Assembly: GCF_950295315.1 (NCBI RefSeq)
Contig: NC_080171.1
Coordinates: forward strand, 110,208,378-110,272,377
Reading direction: 5' to 3'
Source: Erinaceus europaeus
Taxonomy: Eukaryota; Chordata; Mammalia; Eulipotyphla; Erinaceidae
Length of the DNA stretch: 64,000 nt
Below are positions 1 through 10,799 of the stretch, piece by piece. The notes under the pieces are model-generated. The model worked only from the letters and a program-made list of their open reading frames with translations, had not been told where the DNA came from and did not search any database. Numbering within the stretch: position 1 is the stretch's first letter; the number at the start of each line of letters is the position of its first letter. The position numbers and the translations under genes were made by a program.

Positions 1-149
1 CATTTGTTTATTTACTTAGTCATTACTGGAGCATCACTGTGCTGAGACATCTTTTTCAGATAAAGAGTCAGAGGGGAAGACACCACCAAAACAAAAACAA
101 AGTAGGCGCACTGTCCAGGTCTTGCTAGCCCTCTAGTTTACTTTTTTTT

Positions 150-800
150 TTCCTCCAGGGTTATCACTGGGGCTCGGTGCCTACATTACAAATCCACTGC
201 TCCTGGAGGCTATTTTTTTTTTTCTTTTTTAAAATTATTTTTATTTATTTATTTGTTTTTTTTTTTAATTTTTTATTTAAGAAAGGATTAGTGAACAAAA
301 GCATAAGGTAGGAGGGGTACAACTCCACACAATTCCCACCACCCAATCCCCATAACCCACCCCCTCCCATGATAGCCTTCCCATTCTCTAGCCCTCTGGG
401 AGCATGGACCCAGGGTCGTTGAGGGTTGCAGAAGGTAGAGGGTCTGGCTTCTGTAATTGCTTCCCCACTGAACATGGGCGTTGACTGGTCGGTCCATACT
501 CCCAGTCTGCCTCCTGGAGGCTATTTTTTCCCTTTTGTTGTACTTGTTATTTACTGTTGTTATAATTATTATTGTTGTTGTTATTGCTGTCATTGTTGTT
601 GGATAGCACAGAGAGAAGTGGAGAGAGGAGGGGAAGACAGAGAGGGGAAGAGAAAGATAAGACACCTGCACACCTGCTTCACCGCTTGTGAAGTGACTCC
701 CCCTGCAAGTGGGGAGCCGGGGGCTCGAACCAGGATCCTTATGCCAGTCCTTGTGCTTTACTCCATGAGCGCTTAACTCACTGCACTACCTCCCGACCCC
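150..800 (-). mobile_element. SINE-A, extended form, split by a later insertion
   Basis: Reverse copy. The extension unit (ccactgctcctggagg in this direction) is at 150-218. The tRNA-like body (cctgcttcaccgcttgtgaag) runs 530-800 and ends in the head complement ctacctcccgacc. The two halves are separated by the retroposon at 219-511, so this SINE is the older of the two. Confidence 0.85.
219..511 (-). mobile_element. Retroposon R, 5'-truncated, with 18-bp target duplication
   Basis: A T-rich start (the reversed A-tail) is followed by a sequence that recurs in this window near 3.7, 4.8, 13.1, 26.2, 28.4, 36 and 37.1 kb. The flanks 201-218 and 512-529 are identical (tcctggaggctatttttt). That is the signature of target-primed reverse transcription, so this family moved by retrotransposition. 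The 5' end is truncated. Confidence 0.8.
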
Positions 801-1192
801 CCTTTTGCTTACTTAATAGGAAAACATTGAACAAAAAAAAATCCCAAGAATTACCTAGTGGAGGAATAGGAGAGGGAGAATGAAAAGAAAGAACTATTTA
901 AGTGATATTTGAAACAAAATAAGTAAATCATGGTCTTTGTTTATTGTAACATATTCTAAATATTTAAGAAGACATTTTCTAGATTAGCTGAATCTTCAAA
1001 TGACTCCTTAACAATGGATGGAATGAGAACTGCCTGTTTGTGCACATTTTTATTGTAGAGGGAAAACAAAATACAGTATGTTTTTTATCTCCTCCTTGAA
1101 AAGAATATCTCAACATTTTACCTCAATAGAAAATGTTTTGCTATCAATAAAAATATTTCATAAATAGAGATGTTCTTAAGAAGCAGACTGTA
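801..1192. other. Unassigned non-coding stretch
   Basis: AT-rich sequence with no coding exon, clear repeat or splice-flanked open frame that I can support. Confidence 0.5.
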
Positions 1193-1488
1193 GGGAGTTG
1201 GGTGATGGCGCAGTGAGTTAAGTGCACATGGCGCAAAGCACAAGGATCAGCATAAGGATCCTGGTTCAAGCCCCCGGCTCCCCACCTGCAGGGGAGTCGC
1301 TTCACAAGGGGTGAAGCAGGTTTGCAAGTGTCTGTTTTTCTCTCCCCCTCTCTGTCTCCCCTCCTCTCTCCATTTCTCTCTGTCCTATCCAACAACAACA
1401 ATAATAATAACTACAACAATAAAACAACAAGGGCAACAAAAGAGAATAAATAAATCTTAAAAAAAAAAAGAAAGAAAGAAAGAAAGAA
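1193..1488 (+). mobile_element. SINE-A
   Basis: Forward copy with tRNA A-box-like (ggcgcagtgagttaag) and B-box-like (ggttcaagccc) motifs, a pyrimidine-rich middle, a CAA tail and a short GAAA run. The flanking sequence agcagactgta / aacagactgta is an imperfect target duplication. Confidence 0.9.
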
Positions 1489-2082
1489 ACAGACTGTATT
1501 TTACTCTGAGACAGAAGGCATCCCAAAACTTCTAACTGGAACCCCAAGAACTAAAATTGCAAATGTCACATAAACTCGCCAACAAGTTAGTAACTCATTA
1601 TGAAATTTCCATTTCCTCACTGTGCCTCTTTTTTCTTCAAAACTGTTAAATTGTGAATTGGTAATATGTGAACTATAGCAAAATCTAGATTCTTTAAGCC
1701 CTAGCTGACAAAGTTGCTCACATCTTGTTTCTGTTTCCTCACCTGTCACTGAGACAGCTGTACAGTCTGAGCTGGGAGCAGTGTGTACAAGAATACTTGC
1801 TTCTCATGCAGATCTTCAATTGACCTGTTTTCCACACAGCATAGTACCCTCACCTCCTAAGGGAGCTTGGATCTCTAAGCCCTGAGTCCTTCCAGGCTCG
1901 TCTTGTGATTTCAGTATGCCCTCTCTAAGCGTTTGACATGCACGTTTTTCATCTGCTGGTCCCTCCTCTGGCTTTCATCATTACTGTGCTAATAGCTGCC
2001 TACTCATGCCCCCCCCCAGTCCATTTCATTAGAAAGCAGAAATGCATACATTTTTTTAAGTCTACTATATTTAACTAGAAGT
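1489..2082. other. Unassigned stretch with a possible MIR relic
   Basis: No gene seen. Bases 1690-1760 (gttgctcacatcttgtttc then tgtttcctcacctgtcac) resemble the core and tail of a MIR SINE. The remainder is unassigned. Confidence 0.35.
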
Positions 2083-2090
2083 TCCTAGGG

Positions 2091-2296
2091 CAGGGGTAGG
2101 GAACACTTTTTCTGCCAAAGATCATGTAATTGTTTTTAACATCACTTGCTGATCATACAAAATTACCAACTTAACTAGCACTTAATGTTTTTATGAAAAA
2201 AAACTCATAGATTTATTGAATTTTAAGTCCTGTCTGTGGTTACCTTGACAGGGTCAGACCAAATGATTCAGGAATCCTTAGACACTCTATACCCTG
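2091..2296. mobile_element. Non-autonomous hAT-type MITE with 8-bp TSD
   Basis: A 206-bp element starting caggggtagggaac and ending ctataccctg, with terminal inverted bases CAGGG/CCCTG. It is flanked on both sides by the identical octamer tcctaggg (2083-2090 and 2297-2304). An 8-bp duplication is diagnostic of hAT transposases. The interior phrases ttgacagggtcagaccaaatg and catacaaaattaccaactt match the style of mammalian hAT MITEs. No transposase is encoded, so it must have moved in trans. Confidence 0.85.
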
Positions 2297-2304
2297 TCCT
2301 AGGG

Positions 2305-2470
2305 GAAAAGGAAGGAAAGAAAGGAGAGGAGGGAGAAGGGAGAAATAGAGGGAGGGGAAGAGAAGAGGGAGGAGAGGAAAGGAGCACAGAAGGGGAGAAG
2401 GAAGAAGGATAGAAGGGGAGCAGGGAGGAGGAAAAGGAAGAGAAGGAAGGGAGAGAGTGGTGAAGAGAGG
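2305..2470. repeat. Purine-rich GGA/GAA low-complexity tract
   Basis: About 165 bases almost entirely of G and A. The complement generates the spurious Ser/Leu/Pro-rich ORFs here. Confidence 0.9.
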
Positions 2471-2770
2471 AAAAGAGAAAGAGAACTGGAATGATAGCTC
2501 AGCCTTAGAGCACAGACTTTGCACACCTGAAGTGCCAGAAGCCTCAGAATCATCGTTGGCACCACCATATATGCCACAGTTGAGTTTCGCTTTGCCATGT
2601 GCAACAACCCAGGCTGCGGACCCCAGTCTACCACATGGAGGTACTAAGACACATGGAAGCTTCAGTGCTGTAGTAGCTGCTCCTCTCTCTCTCTCTCTCT
2701 CTCTCTGCCTCTGTATCCAAAAAAGTGGGCCCAGGACGGTAAAACACCAGCAGTGACAAAAAAAATAATA
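2471..2770 (+). mobile_element. Degraded SINE (C-like) with CT microsatellite
   Basis: tRNA-like head (gatagctcagccttagagc), a (CT)n run near 2684-2706 and a terminal A-rich tail. Too diverged for a firm subfamily. Confidence 0.5.
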
Positions 2771-2808
2771 AATAAGTAACTAAAATCTTTCACAAAATAA
2801 GTAGTGAC

Positions 2809-3045
2809 TGGGGGGCAGAGGTAGCACAGCAGGTTAAGCACACAAGGTGCAAAGCACAAGGACCAGCGTAAGGATCCCGGTTAGAGCCCCTGGCTCCCCA
2901 CCTGAAAGAGGGTCACTTCATAAGCAGTGAAACAGGTCTGCAGGTGTCTATCTGTCTCTCCCCATCTCTATCTTCCCCTCCTCTCTCAATTTCTCTTGGT
3001 CTTATCCAACAACAACTATAACAATAAAAAAAAAAAAAGAAGTTG
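2809..3045 (+). mobile_element. SINE-A
   Basis: Forward copy with head ggtagcacagcaggttaag, the paired cttcataagcagtgaa segment and a short poly-A tail. Confidence 0.85.
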
Positions 3046-3169
3046 TGGCATACAGGTCCCTTGAGTTTTTCTCAGAAATAGATGTAAGCTAGTTAGTTCA
3101 CTTGCAACTAGAACTCCCAAACAAGGCTTGATAGAAACAACCAATGTCCATTTAATAGAAAAAATAAAA

Positions 3170-3400
3170 TTCTGGCCAGGAGGTGGCACAGCCAATGGAA
3201 CACACTCATTTCTATGCACAAAGACCCAGGTTCAAGTCCCAGGCACCCCCACCTGCAGGAGTGAAACTTCATGAGAGGTGAAGTAGTGCTACATTTGTCT
3301 CTTTCTCTCTTACTCTCTATATTCTCCTTCCCTTGGAACTGCTGACCCTATGAAACAAATGAACAACAACAACAAAACAAAAAAAAAAACAGAAAAAGAG
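3170..3400 (+). mobile_element. SINE-B
   Basis: Forward copy with head aggaggtggcacagccaatgg, B-box-like ggttcaagtcc and an AACAACAA/poly-A tail. Bases 3400-3640 downstream hold no gene that I can support. Confidence 0.75.
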
Positions 3401-3639
3401 TTGTGTCTGTGTGTCATGCAGGTGATGAACCCCAACAGTAGGCCTGGTGAAAGGTAGGGAGGAAAGAAGGGAGGGAGTAGAGGAGGAAAAGGCAGAAATA
3501 GATAGATTAAAAAAGAAATCCCAAGCTGCCCCAATATCAGGACCCATTTTCCTCAGGTATAGCATAGAGTATGTTGTCCAGCCTCCCTTCAGAGGAAGGA
3601 ACATTCTCTAACCATTATTGATCCAAGTTGAGGGCAAGG

Positions 3640-3925
3640 TCCTATGGGGGCCCACAAAGGGGTCTGTTTTGTGTATGGATGGACCTGTCAACGCCCATGT
3701 TGAGCAGTAAAGCAGTTACAGAAGCTGGACCTTCCACCCTCTGCATCCCTCAATGACCTTGGGTCCATACTCCCAGAGGGATAAAGAATAGGAAAGCTAT
3801 CAAGGGAGGGGATGGGATATGGAGTTCTGGTGGTAGAAATTGTGTGGAGTTGTACCCCTCTTATCCTATGGTTTTGTCAGTGTTTTCTTTTTATAAATAA
3901 CTTTTTTTAAAAAAAGAAAGAAATC
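3640..3925 (+). mobile_element. Retroposon R, 3' fragment
   Basis: Shares cagaagctggaccttccacc, gagggataaagaatagga and the 3' end ttttgtcagtg with the other copies, then ends in an A-rich tail. Confidence 0.75.
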
Positions 3926-3991
3926 CCTGGAATTGGCAATAAATATTCTACACATTTCTTGGATCTGTTCCACCTTTAAGAATATATTTTA

Positions 3992-4230
3992 TGGGACCAG
4001 GCGGTAGCGCAGCAGGTTAAGCGCAAGTGGCACAAAGCACAAGGACCGGCATAAGAATCCTGATTGGAGCCCCTGGCTCCCCACCTGCAGGGGAGTCGCT
4101 TCACAATTGGTGAAGCAGGTCTGCAGGTGTCTGTCTTTCTCTCTGTCTTTCCCTCCTCTCTCCAGGAGCAGTGGATTAATAGTGCAGGCATCAAGCCCCG
4201 GAAATAACCCTGGAAGCAAAAAAAAAAGAT
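3992..4230 (+). mobile_element. SINE-A, extended form
   Basis: Head ggcggtagcgcagcagg, CT-rich middle shortened and joined directly to the extension unit (ccaggagcagtggatt), then poly-A. Confidence 0.85.
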
Positions 4231-4354
4231 TATTTTTTATGAAATTTATGGTGAGATATTTTGCTGTTGTTTCAAATCTGATCTTGATTTTAATTAATGT
4301 AATTAGAATTTTTTCAGAGCCAGAGCCTTGTATGTGCATGATTTATTACTCCCA

Positions 4355-4545
4355 GGCCATTTTTTGTTTGTTTGTTTGTTTGGTTTTGGTTTTTTCATTC
4401 AGATGCACAGACAAAGCACCAATGCTTCCCTGCTTGTCGCTGCATTTCCATATGGTGCTGGGACTTGAACATGAGCCGTACACAGGGGAGGCGTGTGCCC
4501 TACCTGATAAACTATCTCTCTACCACCATAAAATTGCTTAGGTTT
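4355..4545 (-). mobile_element. Degraded SINE, reverse
   Basis: GTTT-rich start (a reversed A-tail), then ggtgctgggacttgaacatg, a reverse B-box-like motif, ending ataaactatctctctacc. Confidence 0.5.
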
Positions 4546-4794
4546 CAGGGTGACAATAAAGAGTCAAAGCAATTGATTCTTATTTTAAAGAAATCTATAA
4601 AGTTCATCACTAAATCAAATACCTTAGATGGAAAGAGAACTCTGCTATGATATTCCTTTCTCTTTATTGTTGGTGTATGAACTGGGAGATGAGCAGAATC
4701 TATAATCTGAATCAAGGAGATAAAAATTAAACAATATCTTCTCTAGTAGGGCTGATAAGACAAAACTATCTGGTTAATTTGAATGATACATGGC

Positions 4795-5040
4795 TATGAT
4801 ATAAAGTACGAGAAGGTAAACAGGCCATGTCCAGTGGAGAAGCAATTACAGAAGCCAGACTTTCTATCCCATAAAGAATGTTGGTCCATACTCTCAGATA
4901 GGGATAAAGGATAGGGAAGCTTCCAATGAAAGGAGTGGGACATAGAACTCTGGTGGTGGGAATTGTATGGCATTGTACCTGTGTTATCTTTCAATCTTGT
5001 TGATTATTATTAAGTCACTAATAAAAATTTAAAAAATAAA
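4795..5040 (+). mobile_element. Retroposon R, 3' fragment
   Basis: Starts at the gagaagcaattacagaag position of the family and runs to its 3' end and A-rich tail. The truncation point differs from the other copies, as expected for incomplete reverse transcription. Confidence 0.75.
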
Positions 5041-5311
5041 GTGGATAGGAAGAATGCAACCCATTTCAGATCACCCAGTAATCTGCCATGAAAGACAAGC
5101 TTCTAATAAGATGGGTTCAACTATTTTATTCTAAATCAAAAAATGGTAATTTATCAATAGTTTGCTAAATTTGTAGGTAATATGGATTTGTAATGTGTTA
5201 TCCCTTGTACCATCCTCTGCGGTGAGACTGTTTCATTGTTACAATATTAAAATAGGTAAAATTAAATTGTCATTAAAATATCAGCTTTGATCCAAATTAA
5301 AAATAAGGTAT

Positions 5312-5625
5312 GGGGAATCGGGCAGTAGCACAGTGGGGTAAGCACACATGGTGCAAAGCACAAGGACCAGTGTAAGGATCCTGGTTCGAGTCCCCAGCTC
5401 CCCTACCTGCAGGGGAGTCACTTCACAGGTGGTGAAGCAGGTCTGCAGGTGTCTATCTTACTCTCCCCCTCTCTGTCTTTACCTACTCTCTCCATTTCTC
5501 TCTGTCCTCTCCAAAAACGACAACATCAATAACTACAACAATAAAATAACAAGGGCAACAAAAGGGAATAAATAAATAAATAAATAAATAAATAAATATA
5601 AAAAATAAATAAATAAAATAAGGTA
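5312..5625 (+). mobile_element. SINE-A
   Basis: Full-length forward copy ending in a long AAATA repeat. It faces the reverse copy at 5655-5918 across about 30 bases. Confidence 0.9.
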
Positions 5626-5654
5626 TGACCTGGGTATAAGCCACAGCAAAGTTT

Positions 5655-5918
5655 TTAAAAATATTTATTCTCTTTTGTTGCCCTTGTTATTTTATTGTTG
5701 TAGTTATTATTGTTGTTGTTATTGTTGTCATTGTGTTGGATAGGACAGAGAGAAATGGAGAGAGGAGGGGATGACAGAGAGGGGGAGAGAAAGATAAGAC
5801 ACCTGCAGACCTGCTTCACCGCTTGTGAAGCGACTCCCCTACAGGTGGGGAGCCAGGGGCTCGAACCGGGATCCTTACACGGGTCCTTGAGCGCTGTGCT
5901 ACCGTCAAGACTCCCAAC
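5655..5918 (-). mobile_element. SINE-A, reverse
   Basis: Starts tattctcttttgttgccc (reversed tail) and carries cctgcttcaccgcttgtgaag. The head is truncated near 5915. It forms a tail-to-tail inverted pair with the copy at 5312-5625. Confidence 0.9.
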
Positions 5919-6667
5919 AGCAAAAGTTTTTCATACTAAAACACAGAAATTTGGTAACAGCTCCTAGGATTACAAAGTGGATGGATAATAAAGAATCCCA
6001 GCCACGGTTAGTTAGGATGAGCAAGGTGCAGAGATGGAAAGCAATGACATTTAAAAAAAAAATTAATGATACACAGAATTAGGGAATCTCTCTGGCACAT
6101 GTTGTATAAGAAATTGAACTCAGGATCCTACACCAGCTCTCTTTCAGTCCCTGGCTACCCACCCTACCCCAACACCAGCAGTTTCTGGAAAGGGACAGTA
6201 TGAGGGAGAGACTTAAACTTATTGAAGAAAATACTTTCTTTCATGGAGAATCATGTTTTCTGATAAACAGAGGGAAAATTGACTTATTTTATGTAGGAAA
6301 TGAAAAAGTAGATCTAATTTTAATACGTGCAGTCTCAAATGTATTTTGTAACTTATTAGCTATACAACACACCAGATTTGATACTACAAATATGCATATA
6401 TATATATTTCTTTCATGTTAATTAAAGCAACATAAATAATGAAGGGATTGTCCCTGCCAGATCACGTCCCTTTTTGGTTTGTGCCAAACTGTACAAATCA
6501 TTTCATAATTCACATAAATGTGGCCCCCTGTTCTTATTCCTTGCTGCATGTAGACAATATCATTAAGCCCGTTGTTCAGATGCAGATATTTTTGCTTGTT
6601 TTTTTTTCCATTGATTTTTTTCAGAGAGAGTTTTCTCATTTGAGTTTCCAATCTTTTGAGTTATCAG
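5919..6667 (-). other. Possible 3'UTR/intron of the minus-strand gene, plus an old SINE relic
   Basis: If the reading frame of the exon at 6904 stops at 6668, this is its 3'UTR. I see no AATAAA on the minus strand here, so intron or intergenic DNA is equally possible. Bases 6060-6190 resemble a heavily decayed reverse SINE. The rest is unassigned. Confidence 0.3.
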
Positions 6668-6904
6668 TTAAAACTTATCTTCCACTAGGCTGTGCATAAC
6701 TAAACACTGTTTTTGGACTAAGAGAGAAACATCCTCTTTCTCAATGCTATTCATGCATCTCCCTTTTGCTCTGTTACAAAGAAATAGGCGGGGAGCAATG
6801 CTGCCCCAACCAGGCACCTTAACTGAGTCAGCTTCATCTCCACTGTGTGAGGATGGAGATGTGGACCTGGAACTGATGTAGAAGTTGATCTTGACTGGAT
6901 CCGT
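6668..6904 (-). CDS. Unidentified minus-strand gene, last exon seen (tail region)
   Basis: Minus-strand acceptor ttatttttctag precedes the exon. The frame continues in phase 0 from the exon ending at 16179 and stays open for 78 codons to TAA at 6670-6668. The first ~29 codons look genuine: polar and Ser-rich, with the segment ISSRSTSPSSHSGDEADS. The remainder (from VPGW onward) looks less protein-like. A weak GTGCCT donor about 90 bases in is an alternative exon end. The exon is therefore well supported at its 5' border and uncertain at its 3' border. I do not recognise the protein. Confidence 0.55.
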   Translation of the reverse strand, partial: TDPVKINFYISSRSTSPSSHSGDEADSVKVPGWGSIAPRLFLCNRAKGRCMNSIEKEDVSLLVQKQCLVMHSLVEDKF

Positions 6905-7514
6905 CTAGAAAAATAAGTGAGGGGAAACAAAAATTCAAGAGATCACTGTCTGACTTCTAGTAAAGTCATGAACATTAATAGTACTTCTCAATTATGGGCA
7001 ACATAGCTGTTTGGGTATTTTTTCTGTGACATATTTCAATACATAAAGTTGCAGTCATAATGTCACACCATGGGCAGGGGTGACTGCACTAGGCAGCTCT
7101 TCTTCAGCATGGGCTGTAGTGCATGCCCGTTGCTCGCTCTACTCCATATGGGCATGCTCTGGCCTCAAAAGAAATTGAGCAAATTGATCCATTTCATCCA
7201 CAGTGGGTAATAAATGAAATTGACTTGACACTAAGACTTCTTTCACTAAGAATATCTGATGAAGTGATTGAGAATATGCCCCCCCCCCCCGCACGCCTGA
7301 AGTACTCCCCCCTTTGCCATATGGTTTACAGTGAACAAATCAGTGTTAGCAGCACTAATTTTCCCATAGGCAAAATTTCAAGTACAAGTTATAGTTATCT
7401 CTCCTTATCTGAAGGTTCTGCAACAGCAAACCCACTAACTGACATTCACTGTTGGCTGATTTTGTGAATGTGGAATCTAAAGTTAAAAAAAAAAAAACTC
7501 ATGTAAGTAGACGG
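6905..7514. other. Unassigned stretch; plus-strand open frame of unclear origin
   Basis: Bases 7123-7467 keep a plus-strand frame open, partly because of a C homopolymer (7280-7290). I see no splice sites, start context or family resemblance. It could be a decayed retrocopy or chance. Confidence 0.3.
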
Positions 7515-7672
7515 GACGGTTTTTTGTTTGTTTGTTTGTTTTGTTTTGTTTTTACCAGAGCACTACTCAATTCTGGTTTATGGTGGTGCAGGGGATTGAG
7601 CCTCGGACTTTGGAGCCTCAGGCATAGAAGTATTTTGCATAACCATTAAACTATTTTCCTGCCTGGGCCTAA
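7515..7672 (-). mobile_element. SINE-C, reverse
   Basis: Reads accagagcactactcaattc ... cataaccattaaactatttt, the reverse complement of the SINE-C body, after a GTTT-rich reversed tail. Bases 7673-8046 beyond it are unassigned. Confidence 0.8.
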
Positions 7673-8046
7673 ACAATTCTAACCCTTGCTGTTAAGGGTC
7701 AAATGTAATTTGAATTAGAGACACTCAAGAGATATTTAGTGCAAGGACACCCTGATCCTCCTCTGCCATTCTGAAAAAAGGGAAGAAATCACTTCTGAAA
7801 GTCATCATCTTTGACTAAGGGTGCAGAAGTTATTCTTTTCAACAGACTAAAGAATTAGGGCCAGAAAGAACTTCAAACAAGCCTTGTTAAAGTAACTCAT
7901 AATTGTTTCCTCAAGTTTACAAAAGGCAATAGTGTTTGGCCTTCTGTGACATAGTGTACAATACTGCAAAGTAAAGCTTTTCTCGTCACACAAAAGGCTA
8001 GTGTGCAGTTTTGATTTTTCTGTAACACCAGGGAGAAGCAGACATA

Positions 8047-8119
8047 TTGGGTTGTCAGAAAAGGCAAGATGTACTTTTCAGTTTTTTTTCAGTGCATCAT
8101 GACTTTTCCAACAACCCAA
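8047..8119. mobile_element. 73-bp mariner-type MITE with TA target duplication
   Basis: Both ends begin TTGGGTTGT when read inward. The terminal inverted repeats of about 28 bases match at 23 positions by my count. The element is bounded by TA on each side (8045-8046, 8120-8121), the canonical Tc1/mariner target. It is almost entirely inverted repeat with a short T-rich centre, the same architecture as the human MADE1 element. It has no coding capacity. Bases 8120-8446 downstream are unassigned. Confidence 0.85.
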
Positions 8120-8446
8120 TATTTGGGCTAGCTCGTGACTTAAATAGTGATGATGATTATACAGACTCAGTAAACACTTCAGTACTCATAGTTGGGATAA
8201 TTATTTATAATAGGCCTGGGTCCACACAGCAATTTAATTTTGCTCATAAAGTGCTCGTGTTTGTGCCAGCTTTGTTCATTCAATGTTATGCTAGTGAGAG
8301 TTATCCATGGTGTGCATAGCTATGTTATTCCATTTTATTGCTCTGTCCATTGATACATCAGAATTTCTTAGTTCATTTATTAGTTTGATCAATATTTGGC
8401 TTCATGATATTTCAATTTTCATTTTTATAAAAATGAGGATTTTAGG

Positions 8447-8740
8447 GGGGTCGGGCGGTAGCGCAGTGGGTTAAGCACATGTGGCGTGAAGCGCAAGGAC
8501 CAGCGTAAGGACCCCAGTTCAAGCCCCGGCTCCCCACCTGCAGGGGAGTCACTTCACAGGCGGTGAAGCAGGTCTGCAGGTGTCTATCCTTCTCTCCCCC
8601 TCTCTGTCTTCCCCTCCTCTCTCCATTTCTCTCTGTCCTATCCAACAATGACTACATCAAATAACAACAATAATAGTAACTACAACAACAATAAAACAAG
8701 GGCAGCAAAACGGGGGGGGGCGCAAAATTTTTTTAAATGA
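8447..8740 (+). mobile_element. SINE-A
   Basis: Full-length forward copy (ggcggtagcgcagtggg head), tail interrupted by a G run. Confidence 0.9.
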
Positions 8741-9478
8741 GGATTTTAATAACATTATATTGGATCTTGTTATATTTAATTTTTAATCTTTATTGAAGCA
8801 TGACATGATTGATAAATAGATCAAATTAGGGACAGTTAGCATCTTTGTAATATTGAGTCCTGGCAACATAATGTTGCTTTCTATTTAATTTAGACTTTTT
8901 CAAATGCCCCTTTTTGGAAACTTACACTTCTTCCTAGAGGTCTTTTGGCTACAGTTAAATTTATTTCTAAATTCCAAAAACAAGAAATAGATGTCTTATG
9001 CGATAGTGGTATTTGGAGTTTTGTAATATAATTGTTTAATTTTTTTGCTTGTACATAGACACACACTTGATTTTTGTATATCTGCATACTTGATCCTATA
9101 TATTAGCTTGGTAGTAAATCTGTTTAATCAATGTACAATCTGTTAATGTACATTGATTCTTATATATTGATGTGGTAGCCAGTCACCTTTCTAAACTCTA
9201 ATTATTCAAAATTCCCTCCATACTGCATTTTTGTTCACATTAAACAATGTGAACAAAAGGAGAAAAAATTACATTTTTGCTCTATTAGAAAGTGTCTGCC
9301 TTTTCCAAAGCTGGTTTCTCACTAGATACCATAGAAGTGAAAAATGACAATAGCTCTTTGTTTTGTTGTAAAGTGCCCTGGGGCAATAAGGAAAGAAGCT
9401 TGAAAAGTCTAAGGCCCAAATCCACCATGTTAGAAGTAGCATAGTAGTCTAAATACACACGTAAGCATACAGGGATTT
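8741..9478 (-). mobile_element. Old L1 fragment, reverse
   Basis: Phrases such as cttcctagaggtcttttggc followed by ttaaatttatttctaaattcc correspond to reverse-oriented L1 ORF2. Very diverged. It seems to continue at 11030-11610, with younger SINEs in between. Confidence 0.5.
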
Positions 9479-9479
9479 T

Positions 9480-9640
9480 TTTTTTTTAAGATTTGTTTGA
9501 TTTATTATATGGAAAGAGATGCACAGTGAGAGAGACAGAGATAACACTGCTCTGGTACATGAGATTATGGAGTTCTAAACAGGAATTTCGGGCATACAAG
9601 TCTGACAATTTACCAGCTGAACTATTTCCTAGCCACTATA
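9480..9640 (-). mobile_element. Degraded reverse SINE
   Basis: Starts with a T-run, then an AGAGAGACAGAG segment and a reversed tRNA-like remnant (ccagctgaactatttcc). Bases 9641-9796 are unassigned. Confidence 0.4.
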
Positions 9641-9796
9641 AAGATAATTTTAGGAAACGAGATTCAAATCTCCTGTGGTTCTTACATACCCCCCAAACAC
9701 AGATAGATCCTATTAAGTCTAGGTGAAGGGATTGCTTTGAAGTTATGAGCAAAGTTTTCTCTATGTGAATTAAGTTTGTTAAAAAGCAATTTCTTG

Positions 9797-10025
9797 GGGC
9801 TGAACAGTGAGACATCTGAGTGAGCACGCACATTACAGCGCACGAGGACCCATGTTCAAGAGCCTGTTCTCTCACATATGCAGGGAGGAAGCCTCACAAG
9901 CAGTGAAGTAATTTTGTAGGTGCGTTCTCTTGCTCTCCCTCTCTCTCCTCTCTTCTCCCTCAATTTCTCTCTGCCTCTATCCAAAATAAATGAATAAAAA
10001 TATTTTTTAAAGTATTTTTAAGAAA
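9797..10025 (+). mobile_element. SINE-B-like
   Basis: Forward head with gcgcacgaggacccatgttc, a CT-rich middle and tail ctctatccaaaataaatg. Confidence 0.65.
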
Positions 10026-10033
10026 CAACTTCT

Positions 10034-10345
10034 GGGAGCCGGGCAGTAGCGCAGCGGGTTAAGAGCACATGGCTCGAAGCACAAGGACCAGAGTAAGGAT
10101 CCCGGTTCCAGCCCCCGGCTCCCCATTTGCAGAGGGGGTCACTTCGCAAGCTGTGAAGTAGATCTGCAAGTGTCCTATCTTTCGCTCCACCTCTGTGTCT
10201 TCCCCTCCTCTCTCAATTTCTTTGTCTTATCCAACAACAACAGCAATGGCAGCAACAACAAAGGCAACAACAAGGGCAAACAAAATGGGGAAAATGGCCT
10301 CCAGGAGCAGTGGATTTGTAGTGCAAGGCAAAAAAAAAAAAAACT
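10034..10345 (+). mobile_element. SINE-A, extended form
   Basis: Head gggcagtagcgcagcggg. The tail carries gcctccaggagcagtggatt and a poly-A run. Confidence 0.9.
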
Positions 10346-10351
10346 TTTTTG

Positions 10352-10607
10352 AGTCAGACAGGTGGTTCAGTGCACATACTACCACACATAGTGACCTGAG
10401 TTTGAGCCACAAGCAACAACATGGGAGCATGTGCAGGGTAAAAAGCTTCATGAATCATAAAATAGTGCTGTCATGTTTCTCCTTGTCCTTTCTGGTTCTT
10501 TATTCCTCTCTATCTCCACCCTTTATCTAGAGGGGGGTCAGACCACTGTAAACAGTGCAGTCTTGCTGGCACTGAGTCCCACCAATAATCCCAGTGGTCA
10601 AAAAAAG
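10352..10607 (+). mobile_element. SINE-B, degraded
   Basis: Head gagtcagacaggtggttcag, diverged middle, extension-like aatcccagtggtc before the GAAA array. Confidence 0.6.
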
Positions 10608-10612
10608 GAGAG

Positions 10613-10675
<63 letters not shown>

Positions 10676-10737
10676 AAGAAAGGGAGAAAGAAAAAGAAAG
10701 AAAGAGAGAGAGAAAGGAAATAAGAAAGAAAGAAAGA
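10608..10737. repeat. (GAAA)n microsatellite
   Basis: About 130 bases of GAAA units with GAGA interruptions, grown out of the A-tail of the preceding SINE. Confidence 0.95.
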
Positions 10738-10799
10738 TCCTTTAGATAACTGAAAATATTTAGAAATTAACTAGGTAACTTACTTTATTAAAAAAAAAA

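Noticed and set aside
7123..7467. Plus-strand ORF of 114 codons as a gene
   Set aside because: Held open across a C homopolymer, with no splice sites, promoter or known family.
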